Shown here: piece after piece, positions 1 to 8,263 of the stretch
Numbering within the stretch: the first letter of the stretch is position 1
Layout of the letters: each line of letters opens with the position of its first letter
Origin: DT-111 sp965263225
Lineage (GTDB): Bacteria; Bacteroidota; Bacteroidia; Chitinophagales; Saprospiraceae
Reading direction: 5' to 3'
DNA: 64,000 nucleotides
NCBI GenBank assembly: GCA_965263225.1
Contig: CBDHHG010000035.1
Location: forward strand, 186,001-250,000
Position numbers and translations under genes: made by a program
The notes under the pieces: model-generated
Seen by the model: the letters and a program-made list of their open reading frames with translations, nothing else
Database searches by the model: none
Told to the model about the DNA's origin: nothing

Positions 1-442
1 ATTTCAAAACGAAGTAGAAGTTTGTGGTGGGGTTGATCGATGATTTTGGGACTGTTTTATTGGACGAGTATGTAGCTCTTCTTTGGAATTCAAATTTAAC
101 TCTCATAGCCAGAATCCGTAGCTATTACCAGCAAAAGATGAAGGCTGTGATTGAAGTAGAGGAGTTTATCAAGGCTGCTTTCTCTCTAATCTATACCAAG
201 AAACTGCTAACCAGTCAGACTCTATTGCCCTTCATATTGATGAAGCGTTTCATGAAATGTGGGCAGTGCTGAAACAGTGCTTAGCAGAAACGCAGGCAAG
301 TGGTGAACTCAATGAATCAGAAGATGTAGAGTCGCTGGCAGAGTTCCTAAATAATAGTTGGAATGGGGCTCTGAGACAGGTAAAAACAGCACGAAATGAG
401 CAGATGCACACAGCCTTTATGAGACAAATAGAAAAGCTATAG
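1..442 (+). pseudogene. TetR/AcrR-family regulator, decayed 3' part
   Basis: The frame open from the window edge reads like the end of a TetR helix-turn-helix (YFKTK) and is cut by TAG at 15-17. The same frame then gives FGTVLLDEYVALLW and RIRSYYQQK up to about 172. There the homology jumps to the +1 frame, which gives GCFLSNLYQE and MWAVLKQCLAETQ and stops at TAG 440-442. The GC-x-L-x-NL-x-E pattern is typical of the ligand-binding half of TetR regulators. The jump fits loss of one A in an expected ATC-AAA-GGC. A nonsense codon plus a frameshift argue for a dead gene. Its 5' end, with the rest of the DNA-binding domain, lies outside the window, so no target can be named. Confidence 0.65.
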
Positions 443-805
443 TTTTATTCGTCCATCGAGGGTAAAAAATGCAATACATGTATTCCTAGGTTGTTCAACC
501 GGAAATGATCGGTTTTTTGAATGGAAAAGTAAAGCTAAGCACCAGGCCTTACTCAAAGATCCGCGCTTCTTGTCGATCAAACCTATTAGGGGTGTGACCT
601 TAAGCTCTCTTCGTTGGGGTTGTTTTCAGGTAGGGCAAGATATACGCATAGATTTCCTGGCTGGGACATTATTTGTCTGGGCACAACAGAAGGGCATCGA
701 GTGCGGACCTATTATAAGAATGTAATGCCCTTAATCACGGGCAGAGGCAATCCCTATGGCATGCAATTACCGATATTTGTTTCGAGAACTCTCCAGGAAA
801 AGTGA
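432..805 (+). pseudogene. Unidentified gene remnant with a frameshift
   Basis: From 432 to the TAA at 723-725 one frame stays open for 97 codons with no plausible start. It reads like protein (VFLGCSTGNDRFFEWKSKAK, RWGCFQVGQDIRIDFLAG). Near 720 the coding sense seems to move to another frame, MPLITGRGNPYGMQLPIF, ending at TGA 803-805. I do not recognise the family. A missing start, a likely frameshift and the neighbouring dead TetR gene suggest a second decayed gene, perhaps the regulator's former neighbour. A chance open frame is possible. Confidence 0.3.
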
Positions 806-1551
806 TCATGAATTTCATTTGTGGTTATCTCAAATTTAAACACACCGGTGGATTTCTCATTTTATTCTTCATTAATCCAGCAAGGTAACCGTTTGCAAGT
901 AAGGCGCCTCTTCTGTCGCCTTAAAATGCTAAAGTCGAGCTAAGACGGTGTTTTTATTGGGTAGCGAGGTAATAGAAGTAGCATTCCGCCCTGTGCTAGA
1001 TTGGTCTTAAAATATCCTACACTCAAAGTACATCTACTGCTAAATATAGTGCTACAAGCTGTAAGAATAATGAAATAAATACATACTTTTATAATGATAT
1101 TAATTTGGCCTTAAGTCAATGAGTGATAAAAAGGGGAAGAAGTAAACTACAATTGCAGTATTTAGCGTTCAGGTAATGAAAAATGAATTTGATGAAGTAT
1201 TGAATCGCATGGTTGTCTATGGTAATGTCTCGCTAAAAAAAGAACTAGCTGACGTTCAATCAGCATCATCTTTTATGATTTAGTACTGTTTAAATCAAGT
1301 ATTTTTACAGAAGAAACTTCTAAAAGGTGATTGATACATTAATGGATTAGGTTATTCCATTGAAGACCAAGTGAGAAAAACTAGAACTTCTAACTTTAGT
1401 GCGCACATGATTAAGACCAGCTACTACGGTTGCTCCTGAAAAGGAATATGTGCCACTGATGACATAGAGCATTAAACTAGAATTTCGAAAAGTTGTAGAT
1501 TTGATATATCATGTGTTGAACGCTTATGAGGGAATACAAAATGACATAAAT
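806..1551. other. Non-coding or decayed stretch
   Basis: No intact gene is seen in this AT-rich interval between the decayed genes and the first intact envelope gene. It contains one stop-interrupted small frame (1119-1283, listed separately). No exact Bacteroidota -7 element (TAnnTTTG) was found close to 1552. Confidence 0.5.
1119..1283 (+). pseudogene. Short stop-interrupted frame, unidentified
   Basis: ATG 1119 begins MSDKKGKK and meets TAA at 1143-1145. The same frame continues without a break through TTIAVFSVQVMKNEFDEVL to TAG 1281-1283, with an internal ATG at 1176 that could start a 35-residue peptide. The composition across the stop is protein-like (charged amphipathic residues, VLNRMVVYG). 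This suggests the 5' part of a lost gene. Family unknown; chance cannot be excluded at this length. Confidence 0.25.
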
Positions 1552-2901
1552 ATGAGTGAAGCTTCCAATGAAAATAGGCGGAAACGAAGGAGTATCGTTT
1601 TGATACTGTTATTTGCCCTACTCCTATTCCTAGCATACTTAATCAGAACTCGAGGATCTGGAAATCCCCAAGTGGGTATACACTATAATGGTGAGCCTTT
1701 AGATTTGTATGAAGATAGTAGTATTTCTTTTGAAGTTGACTTCATAGGAATAGATTTGGAAACCGTTGCTTTTAGAAATGACCCAAGTTACATTAAGACA
1801 ATCAAATCTGGTAAATATAGTATTACCTATGATGACCTACCAATTCATCTGCAACGAGACACACTTTTCTCAATAAATATTGACGGCGATATACTAGCAG
1901 CGAGTGGCAGTGTAGAAGAGCCTAAAAGAGTTTCTGCGCAGGTAGAAATTCAGGTTATTAAGCTTTCGGAGAGGGTAGAAGATCCCACTCCCAGTTTAGG
2001 CACAGATGGAAGCAGAAGGGAGAGCTCAAAGGAAGATAGCACAGAGACGACGGATCTTGCTTCTGATAGAATCTGCCATTATGTAATAGATGTCACTTCT
2101 GCAGCCTACGCGAATGAGTTCACCACTTTTTCCTATACTGTAAGTGCTGAAGATGCGTGCCGGATCTTAAGCCCTACTGAGATTCTCTGGGAAGCAGATG
2201 GGAGGATACTGGAATTGCGTGGTAATTCTATTTCGTACAGTTTTAAGGACAGTGGTCCCGAAACGGTGCGCCTTTTAGATGGCAAAATGAACCCTGTGGG
2301 AAGTTTATCAATTAATGTCTTGCCGGAGAGAAAACTTAAAAAGAAAGTATCATGTAGTTATAAAATTAATGATGGTAAAAAAAGAATTAGCATTCCAATC
2401 AACCAGACTCTGTCTTTTTTCGCACTTTCTACAGAGATAGCAGGAGGTTGTCTTCCAGAAGAAGATTTTGCTTGGGAAGTAGATGGGAATCGATACGAAT
2501 CAGACAAGTTTGACTATCAAAGCAACAAAATTGGTCCGAGAAAACTAACTTTACTTATAAACCTCATACAGTACGAAGATGTAGATATATTAGTACATTA
2601 TGATCGTGCTTACCTTCAGTCACAAGTTGATAATCTTGTTGACATTTATCAGACGACAAACCCCAGCTCTTCGACTTCACTTAAGCAACTTACAGCTCTA
2701 AGAAACCTAGTTGATAATGAAGGTGTTCAGGTTCTTATTTCACCTGGAAAAAGAAGAATGAGTTTTATAGAATACATCGAAAATATCTATAGTATTTCCA
2801 CTACCTCAGCAGGCAAATACAAGATTAACATTGATAAGGTCGATTTCAACGACAGGACCGGTAAACTAAAAAGAGTTTGGGTTACTCAAAAAAGAACTTA
2901 G
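1552..2901 (+). CDS. Membrane-anchored protein with PKD/Ig-like domains
   Basis: About 449 residues. I start at ATG 1552 (MSEASNENRRKRR), because the basic stretch directly before the membrane segment is a normal N-in anchor; the frame is open upstream to a TTG at 1501. One TM helix follows (about residues 15-32), so the rest should be periplasmic or exposed. A low-complexity S/T/E linker lies near residues 145-175. Two similar modules contain ILWEADGRIL and FAWEVDGNRY, resembling PKD-like beta-sandwiches. The C-terminal 110 residues form a separate domain (SLKQLTALRNLVDNEGVQVL ... GKLKRVWVTQ) that I do not recognise. The next gene starts at the base after this stop, so the two are surely co-transcribed. 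Function unknown; a structural or sensory envelope role is inferred. Confidence 0.7.
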   Translation: MSEASNENRRKRRSIVLILLFALLLFLAYLIRTRGSGNPQVGIHYNGEPLDLYEDSSISFEVDFIGIDLETVAFRNDPSYIKTIKSGKYSITYDDLPIHLQRDTLFSINIDGDILAASGSVEEPKRVSAQVEIQVIKLSERVEDPTPSLGTDGSRRESSKEDSTETTDLASDRICHYVIDVTSAAYANEFTTFSYTVSAEDACRILSPTEILWEADGRILELRGNSISYSFKDSGPETVRLLDGKMNPVGSLSINVLPERKLKKKVSCSYKINDGKKRISIPINQTLSFFALSTEIAGGCLPEEDFAWEVDGNRYESDKFDYQSNKIGPRKLTLLINLIQYEDVDILVHYDRAYLQSQVDNLVDIYQTTNPSSSTSLKQLTALRNLVDNEGVQVLISPGKRRMSFIEYIENIYSISTTSAGKYKINIDKVDFNDRTGKLKRVWVTQKRT

Positions 2902-5013
2902 ATGCTGAAATATTTCTTTACTTGGATTCTTATTCTCTTTTATGTGCAGAATGTCTTATTGTCGCAGGAACTAAGTTATGATTGTCCTCCTGATACGATT
3001 TCCAATGAAGAAATTGTTGATAAAATTGAAGGAATATACCAAGAGCTAGATCGGTTTATCGGGAATTTAAAGATAATTGTAGACCCCGATAAGAACTTTG
3101 TAGAAAAAGGAAATTCCAGGAAAAATATTCTTCAAATGTTCAAGAATAATAACTGGGAGACTAAGGCAGCCAATATATTTGCTTATAAGCTTCAATATGA
3201 GCCAATTTTTAAATTGAAGCCTCAAACTATGGCCTTGGAAGAGTACCTGGATTACCTTAGTATAAGACATGATCGTAATGAGAAGGTTACCTTTCAATGG
3301 TGCCTTCCTGATCAATCTAGTATAAAAACAATAAGATCAATAGCCTCAAACAATACTATCGTCAGTAAGTGTAAGTATTACTTTTATGATGTTCCCATTT
3401 CTCTAGAGGAAAAGGTTACCATTTCTAGTAACGGAAGTTCCAAAACTAAAACCATCTGCAAACAATTTAATTTCATTTTGCGGCTACGGGATGACAGCGA
3501 CCCAAACTATCCAGGCGAAACGGAAATAGTATGGGAACCATATATGAAATCTGTGACTAAAGGGAAAAAATGTTCAGAAAGTAAAATCAAAAACTGTAAT
3601 GAAGTTGAAATTAAAGGGCGAATAGAGCTAAGTGATTCTATGCTTATTGACGGTCTTACCTTTGACCTCGGGGGCATCGGGGATGATGAAAGCGTGATAC
3701 CAGTACCAGAAACTGAGATCTTTAAAGTTGTAAACTCCAGATTTGGCTTGAATGATAAAAAACTTGTAAAGGAACGATTCTCAGGGTGTCCTGGCGATCC
3801 TGAAAACTGTGAAAGTGCATTTCGATCCTTCATTGAGTTTGACCATAATGGTGGTTTTATTCTCAATGAAATCCCAGATGGAACATACGACATTAGAGTT
3901 TGGGTGGGGACGGCAGATCCAAGTATCGACCAAGCTCCATTTTCAATTAGAATTGAAAATGTTACTCGTCAAGATTTTACTGTTCCAAAAGGACAGATTA
4001 CACCTGTCGATTTCACGGTAGATGTTACCGATAATCGTCTAAATCTACTGTGTTTAGGGCTAGGTGATTACCCTGAAGATCAGGTCTACAGGATTTGTAA
4101 GATTCGGATTAGAGACAATAAGAATATCTTTGATTTTGGGTCAGATGAATTAGTAAAGTATGGCTACAAAAGTGTAAGTGAGTTTTCACCTTACATGAAA
4201 GAGACCAGATTTGGGTTTCTTAATTCAAGAAAAGTAACCTCTTCAGTAGTTAATACTACAGATTCTCTGCTAGGCGATAATTTATTGCTAGAAGCAGGTG
4301 ATTCCTTTCGAATAAATTTAGCTCGTGGACCTTATAGGATAGATATTCATTCCATTGGTGAATTTAGAGGAACAATATCAGGAAAGAGTATTCCCAGCCG
4401 GAAGGGAAAAAAAGGGAAAAAGGTAGAGAAAAGAGGAGTTGAGTTCCTTTCAGAACAGATACTTGTGAAGGAAGATGGTCTCTTAGATGTGGTAATTAGT
4501 CAAAACGAAGTCAGAATCACGGGAATAGAGGTATACAGTGATGAGATTTGCGCTTTATCCATTCCCTGGAAATCTTATCTCGTACCTGGATTAAGCCTTA
4601 ATCATTATACTAAAAACTCAAGCTTCAATCTAAGATATTGGCCTCTAATTGCTGGAACGGTTGGTTATTTTTCTATAAAGGCAATAGACCAGAGCATAAG
4701 AGCTGGTGGTTTCTACAAGGAACACAAAGAGGCTACTGTCCTTGCAGAATTGGATATAGCCTATGATAATCATCTAAGAGTCAACAAAAGAGCTAGGGAG
4801 AATCTTCTGATTGCTGCTGCGATTTGGGCAGGTACTGATCTCCTATCGTTTTATTTAGATGTGAGAAATAGGAGGCGATGTATAAACGGAAAAGAAAACA
4901 AGCTCAATGTACGATCAACAGCTGCGGTTAGTCTTGGTACAATACAGCCTACTATCTTAGGTGATAACTTTGGCGCTCTCAGCCTCGGATTACAATATCG
5001 ATTAAACTTTTAA
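2902..5013 (+). CDS. Large secreted envelope protein, unknown function
   Basis: 703 residues with an N-terminal signal peptide (MLKYFFTWILILFYVQNVLLS). The middle contains a carboxypeptidase-regulatory-like or PEGA-like segment (GGFILNEIPDGTYDIRVWVG), usually a beta-sandwich. The last 150 residues hold two hydrophobic segments (WPLIAGTVGYFSIKA and LLIAAAIWAGTDLLSFYL) in an arrangement like the DUF5683-type membrane region. The protein ends LGLQYRLNF with a terminal Phe, as outer-membrane proteins often do. It is fused head-to-tail with the upstream gene (no gap), and the lipoprotein gene starts 4 bases downstream. I infer an envelope complex of all three; no enzyme motif is visible. Confidence 0.7.
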   Translation: MLKYFFTWILILFYVQNVLLSQELSYDCPPDTISNEEIVDKIEGIYQELDRFIGNLKIIVDPDKNFVEKGNSRKNILQMFKNNNWETKAANIFAYKLQYEPIFKLKPQTMALEEYLDYLSIRHDRNEKVTFQWCLPDQSSIKTIRSIASNNTIVSKCKYYFYDVPISLEEKVTISSNGSSKTKTICKQFNFILRLRDDSDPNYPGETEIVWEPYMKSVTKGKKCSESKIKNCNEVEIKGRIELSDSMLIDGLTFDLGGIGDDESVIPVPETEIFKVVNSRFGLNDKKLVKERFSGCPGDPENCESAFRSFIEFDHNGGFILNEIPDGTYDIRVWVGTADPSIDQAPFSIRIENVTRQDFTVPKGQITPVDFTVDVTDNRLNLLCLGLGDYPEDQVYRICKIRIRDNKNIFDFGSDELVKYGYKSVSEFSPYMKETRFGFLNSRKVTSSVVNTTDSLLGDNLLLEAGDSFRINLARGPYRIDIHSIGEFRGTISGKSIPSRKGKKGKKVEKRGVEFLSEQILVKEDGLLDVVISQNEVRITGIEVYSDEICALSIPWKSYLVPGLSLNHYTKNSSFNLRYWPLIAGTVGYFSIKAIDQSIRAGGFYKEHKEATVLAELDIAYDNHLRVNKRARENLLIAAAIWAGTDLLSFYLDVRNRRRCINGKENKLNVRSTAAVSLGTIQPTILGDNFGALSLGLQYRLNF

Positions 5014-5017
5014 TACT

Positions 5018-6181
5018 ATGCGATTCTTGTCAGGGATCTTATTAATGTGCTTGATTTTTTTTTCTTGTGACAAAGATAAAATCGACTTTGTTACCTTTAA
5101 TAAAGAGTTAAGCAATATTAATTTTTCGGCAAACCTTAAAAATGCATTTATCGAATCTGTTCCTGAACAAAGCTTCCTGATTGGTGGACAAGGACAAAAC
5201 GGAGAATTTCTTATCGTTAGTACAGACGACAAAGGGGATGTAAAAGCCGTGCATGACATAGCAAGCGAAGGTGCTCTCCATAGTCTAAAGTTTGATGAAA
5301 ATGAGAATGGAACAGGAAAGAGAATCCTGGCATTGGGTGAGGTTAATGACAATAGCATGCTATTTGAAGTGGATAGTGCGGGGAATTTGACTCAAAAGCA
5401 CTTCGAGGTCTTTGTTGAAACGTTCAATCAAAAGCTAGGGGGAATAGAGTTTGTTAAGGCTTATGATTTTCTAATAGATGAAAACCGGAATTATTACATA
5501 ACAGGACAACTCAAACAATTTCTAGATCCCACCAGTAGAGTATTTGCACTAAAACTCTCGGCTGACTATCAAGTGTTGTGGAGTAGGGTCTATACCTTTA
5601 ACTCAATTGGTCTTAACTTAAGCTTGGACCAATCCAAAAACTTACTTATTGGCGGCTATGAGGCTTCAAATGTTGCTATTTATAGCATAGAAACAGAAAA
5701 TGGAAATCTAAATTGGAATAAAACTATTTATAATGTTGAGTTGGAATCCAGGCAGATGGCCACAGATGTTTTCTCTGAAGAGAATGGCGACCTTCTTTTG
5801 AGCGGATGGATGCTAACAAATGGGGATTCAATCGATTTCTTTAGGTTTGCTTCTAATGGTGTTTCTGTTGGTGTAAATCCAGAAATTCAAGGTCAAGAGA
5901 ATTCTTTTGTTAGCCAGGGGTTTGCAAAAACTAGAGATGCTGGATTATTATCCGTTGGAATACCATACCTTCTTACGAATCCGATAGATAATTTTCTGAT
6001 ATATAGGGAAAGCAATACAGAAAAATTACAAAAACTTCATTCAATTCCTAATCTTGTGGCCTGCGATGGTTTATTCCAAACTGCTGATTTTGGCTATGCA
6101 TTCCTGTTAGTACTTCGCAATGATGTAGGGACTTTCAATTTACGTGTTCTAAAAACTGATGAGGTGGGAGAAATACGTTGA
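5018..6181 (+). CDS. Lipoprotein with beta-propeller-like repeats
   Basis: 387 residues. The N-terminus MRFLSGILLMCLIFFSC is a short signal peptide ending in a lipobox, so Cys17 should be lipidated. The rest consists of repeated beta-strand units with G-G or A-L-G turns (QSFLIGGQGQNGEFLIVSTD, YYITGQLKQF, NLLIGGYEASNVAIYSIE), the look of a PQQ/WD-type propeller. It follows the preceding stop by only 4 bases and ends 16 bases from the convergent gene at 6198. Binding or scaffold role inferred; no catalytic motif seen. Confidence 0.7.
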   Translation: MRFLSGILLMCLIFFSCDKDKIDFVTFNKELSNINFSANLKNAFIESVPEQSFLIGGQGQNGEFLIVSTDDKGDVKAVHDIASEGALHSLKFDENENGTGKRILALGEVNDNSMLFEVDSAGNLTQKHFEVFVETFNQKLGGIEFVKAYDFLIDENRNYYITGQLKQFLDPTSRVFALKLSADYQVLWSRVYTFNSIGLNLSLDQSKNLLIGGYEASNVAIYSIETENGNLNWNKTIYNVELESRQMATDVFSEENGDLLLSGWMLTNGDSIDFFRFASNGVSVGVNPEIQGQENSFVSQGFAKTRDAGLLSVGIPYLLTNPIDNFLIYRESNTEKLQKLHSIPNLVACDGLFQTADFGYAFLLVLRNDVGTFNLRVLKTDEVGEIR

Positions 6182-6197
6182 AGTAATACCTTTAGTT

Positions 6198-8228
6198 TCA
6201 TCGTATTTTTTCGATTAGGTAAAACTGTTCTCTATTGACCCGTATGAGGTACAGCCCATTGGTTTGAATATTTTCACCCCAAATTTCTTGGGCATTTTTT
6301 CCGAGAACAATTTCATCTAACAGATTTCCTTGTAGGCTGAAGATCTCCAGATTTAGATTTTCACCACTTAGGTTTTGAATAGTTAGGAAATCACGGAATG
6401 GGTTTGGAAATACCTTAAGATATTTTTTCTTTTCCTCCCCCAGATCATTTACTGATGTCACTTTAAAATCAATAAATATCGTGTCTGAAACCACGCAATT
6501 TGAACCTCTTTCTTTGACCTGTAGGGTATAGAAACCTGCCTCCGTGATATTCAAAGAAGGGGTTATAGCTCCATTAGACCACAAATATTCAAAAACCTGA
6601 GCAGTGTCTAGAATATTTGAATTTAGAGTAATTGCATTCACTTCAGAAGTGAAAGCAGTATCTGTTGCTGTTATAACGAAGTCTGGGGGAACGCCAAATA
6701 CTTTAGTGATGGTAGCAATGCTGTTAAAACATCCTTCTAAGCTGGTAAAGCTATATACAATAGTATCGCTTCCTCTTTCAGTGGGTTGGTAATATGCTAG
6801 GGAATCTATAAAAATATCGTTAGTGACAAAATCGCCGGAAAAATTTCCTCCTGCCTGGTTTCCAGAAAGAGTAACTAGAGAATCTCCTACACAGTATTCC
6901 TGTTCTAGGCCACTAATCTCTAAAACAGGTTTTTGGTAAACTGAAAATGGAAATTGCTCCACGGTGGTACAGCCTTTGTCATTAGTATATTGATACATAA
7001 GCATCAAACTATCCCCAACAATATCAGGTGTTAAGCTAGCAGTCCCGTTCCCTAAATTTTGGATATTTACTCCTTCAAAACTCCCACCCGTGGGCAGCCC
7101 CATAATGGTATCTGGTGGGGATTCGGTGCAATAGAAGGTTTCCAACCCTTGCATACTTATTTCAGAAGATAAATGAGCAGCATAATTCAAACTAAGTGTG
7201 TCTGAACATCCTACATCGGAAGTATAGGAATAACTGATGGATAAATTACTCCCCGTATCAAGTGCATTGATCAAGCCGAGACCCTCTTCTCCAAGGTTAA
7301 AAATATTATCTCCTACAAACAGTCCTCCGGCAGGAACACCTTTAATGGTATCGATTGGAGACGAGGAACAATACAAGGACGCTAACCCCATTATATCTAC
7401 CGTTGGCTTTGGGTTTACATCATAGTTGTAAAGAACAGTATCTGCACATCCAAAGTCATTTGTATAATGATATCCAGCTTGTAAATTTTGCCCAGAAGAA
7501 CCAAAGGTTAATATTCCATCAGCATTTATAAAGTTACCAAAGTAAGTACCACCTGTTGGAGTTGCCATAAGCATTATTTCCTCATCATTTTCACAATTGT
7601 TGGGAGGGACGGGAAGTGAAGTAATAGTAGGGGTAGCATAAACATCAATGCTCAATGTATCCTGATCCGAGCATTGATTGGCGTTTGAAAGGTTTATAAT
7701 CAGTTGACTATCTCCTGCTTGTGCCGGTAGGAAGAAAGTGTCTGCATTGGCAGTCACATTTGAAAGGTTTTGGCCATTCAATAAGAGCGTGATACTTGCG
7801 TTCGAGTCAACATTTACAGAATTGTTTAAAGCAACAGCAGGTTTGTCCTCACAGACAGGAGTATAATCTATTGCAATCCGTGGTGTCTTAAGCACATACA
7901 GCAAAAGGGTATCCATACGAATACTATCCTGCAAGGACGGATCTACATATTTGTATTCGTAAATATACCCAGTCTCTGTTTGTGGCAATTGTTCTAAATC
8001 TACTAAGCCCAAAGTATCATCTAAGAGAGCTGGCCCACACCAAGAACCTGGCAAATCATTGTCAATAGATAACATGATTGGATCTGAAACAAGACAGACG
8101 CGTACGGTATCTGGGGCAGAAGCCAGCAGGTTTAGGCTTATTTCACCAGCTTTTAGGCTAATACAATTGCTACAAATAAGTAAAGCAGTCAATAAAAAGG
8201 AATACCAAAAATGATAAGTGCGAATCAT
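6198..8228 (-). CDS. T9SS-secreted protein with four surface repeats
   Basis: 676 residues with an N-terminal signal sequence (hydrophobic FLLTALLICSNCISLKAG). Residues about 200-512 are four diverged repeats of 70-80 residues. Each has a YC pair near the start (C only in the first), a GG-x-F/Y-x-G turn, and an end of the form Y-x-YT-x-x-x-GC; paired cysteines suggest disulfides. A PKD-like stretch follows (VFEYLWSNGAITPSLNI). The last 85 residues (KYLKVFPNPFRDFLTIQNLS ... NGLYLIRV) are a type A sorting domain recognised by the type IX secretion system, so the protein should be exported and anchored or released at the surface. It starts 35 bases after the coiled-coil/FGE gene on the same strand. 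Adhesin-like role inferred. Confidence 0.8.
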   Translation of the reverse strand: MIRTYHFWYSFLLTALLICSNCISLKAGEISLNLLASAPDTVRVCLVSDPIMLSIDNDLPGSWCGPALLDDTLGLVDLEQLPQTETGYIYEYKYVDPSLQDSIRMDTLLLYVLKTPRIAIDYTPVCEDKPAVALNNSVNVDSNASITLLLNGQNLSNVTANADTFFLPAQAGDSQLIINLSNANQCSDQDTLSIDVYATPTITSLPVPPNNCENDEEIMLMATPTGGTYFGNFINADGILTFGSSGQNLQAGYHYTNDFGCADTVLYNYDVNPKPTVDIMGLASLYCSSSPIDTIKGVPAGGLFVGDNIFNLGEEGLGLINALDTGSNLSISYSYTSDVGCSDTLSLNYAAHLSSEISMQGLETFYCTESPPDTIMGLPTGGSFEGVNIQNLGNGTASLTPDIVGDSLMLMYQYTNDKGCTTVEQFPFSVYQKPVLEISGLEQEYCVGDSLVTLSGNQAGGNFSGDFVTNDIFIDSLAYYQPTERGSDTIVYSFTSLEGCFNSIATITKVFGVPPDFVITATDTAFTSEVNAITLNSNILDTAQVFEYLWSNGAITPSLNITEAGFYTLQVKERGSNCVVSDTIFIDFKVTSVNDLGEEKKKYLKVFPNPFRDFLTIQNLSGENLNLEIFSLQGNLLDEIVLGKNAQEIWGENIQTNGLYLIRVNREQFYLIEKIR

Positions 8229-8263
8229 AATAAATCAAATTCGAGTACTGTCTATCTTGAAAG

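Noticed and set aside
3507..3893. 128-codon minus-strand frame inside the large secreted protein gene
   Set aside because: It lies wholly antisense to a well-supported gene and shows no independent features.
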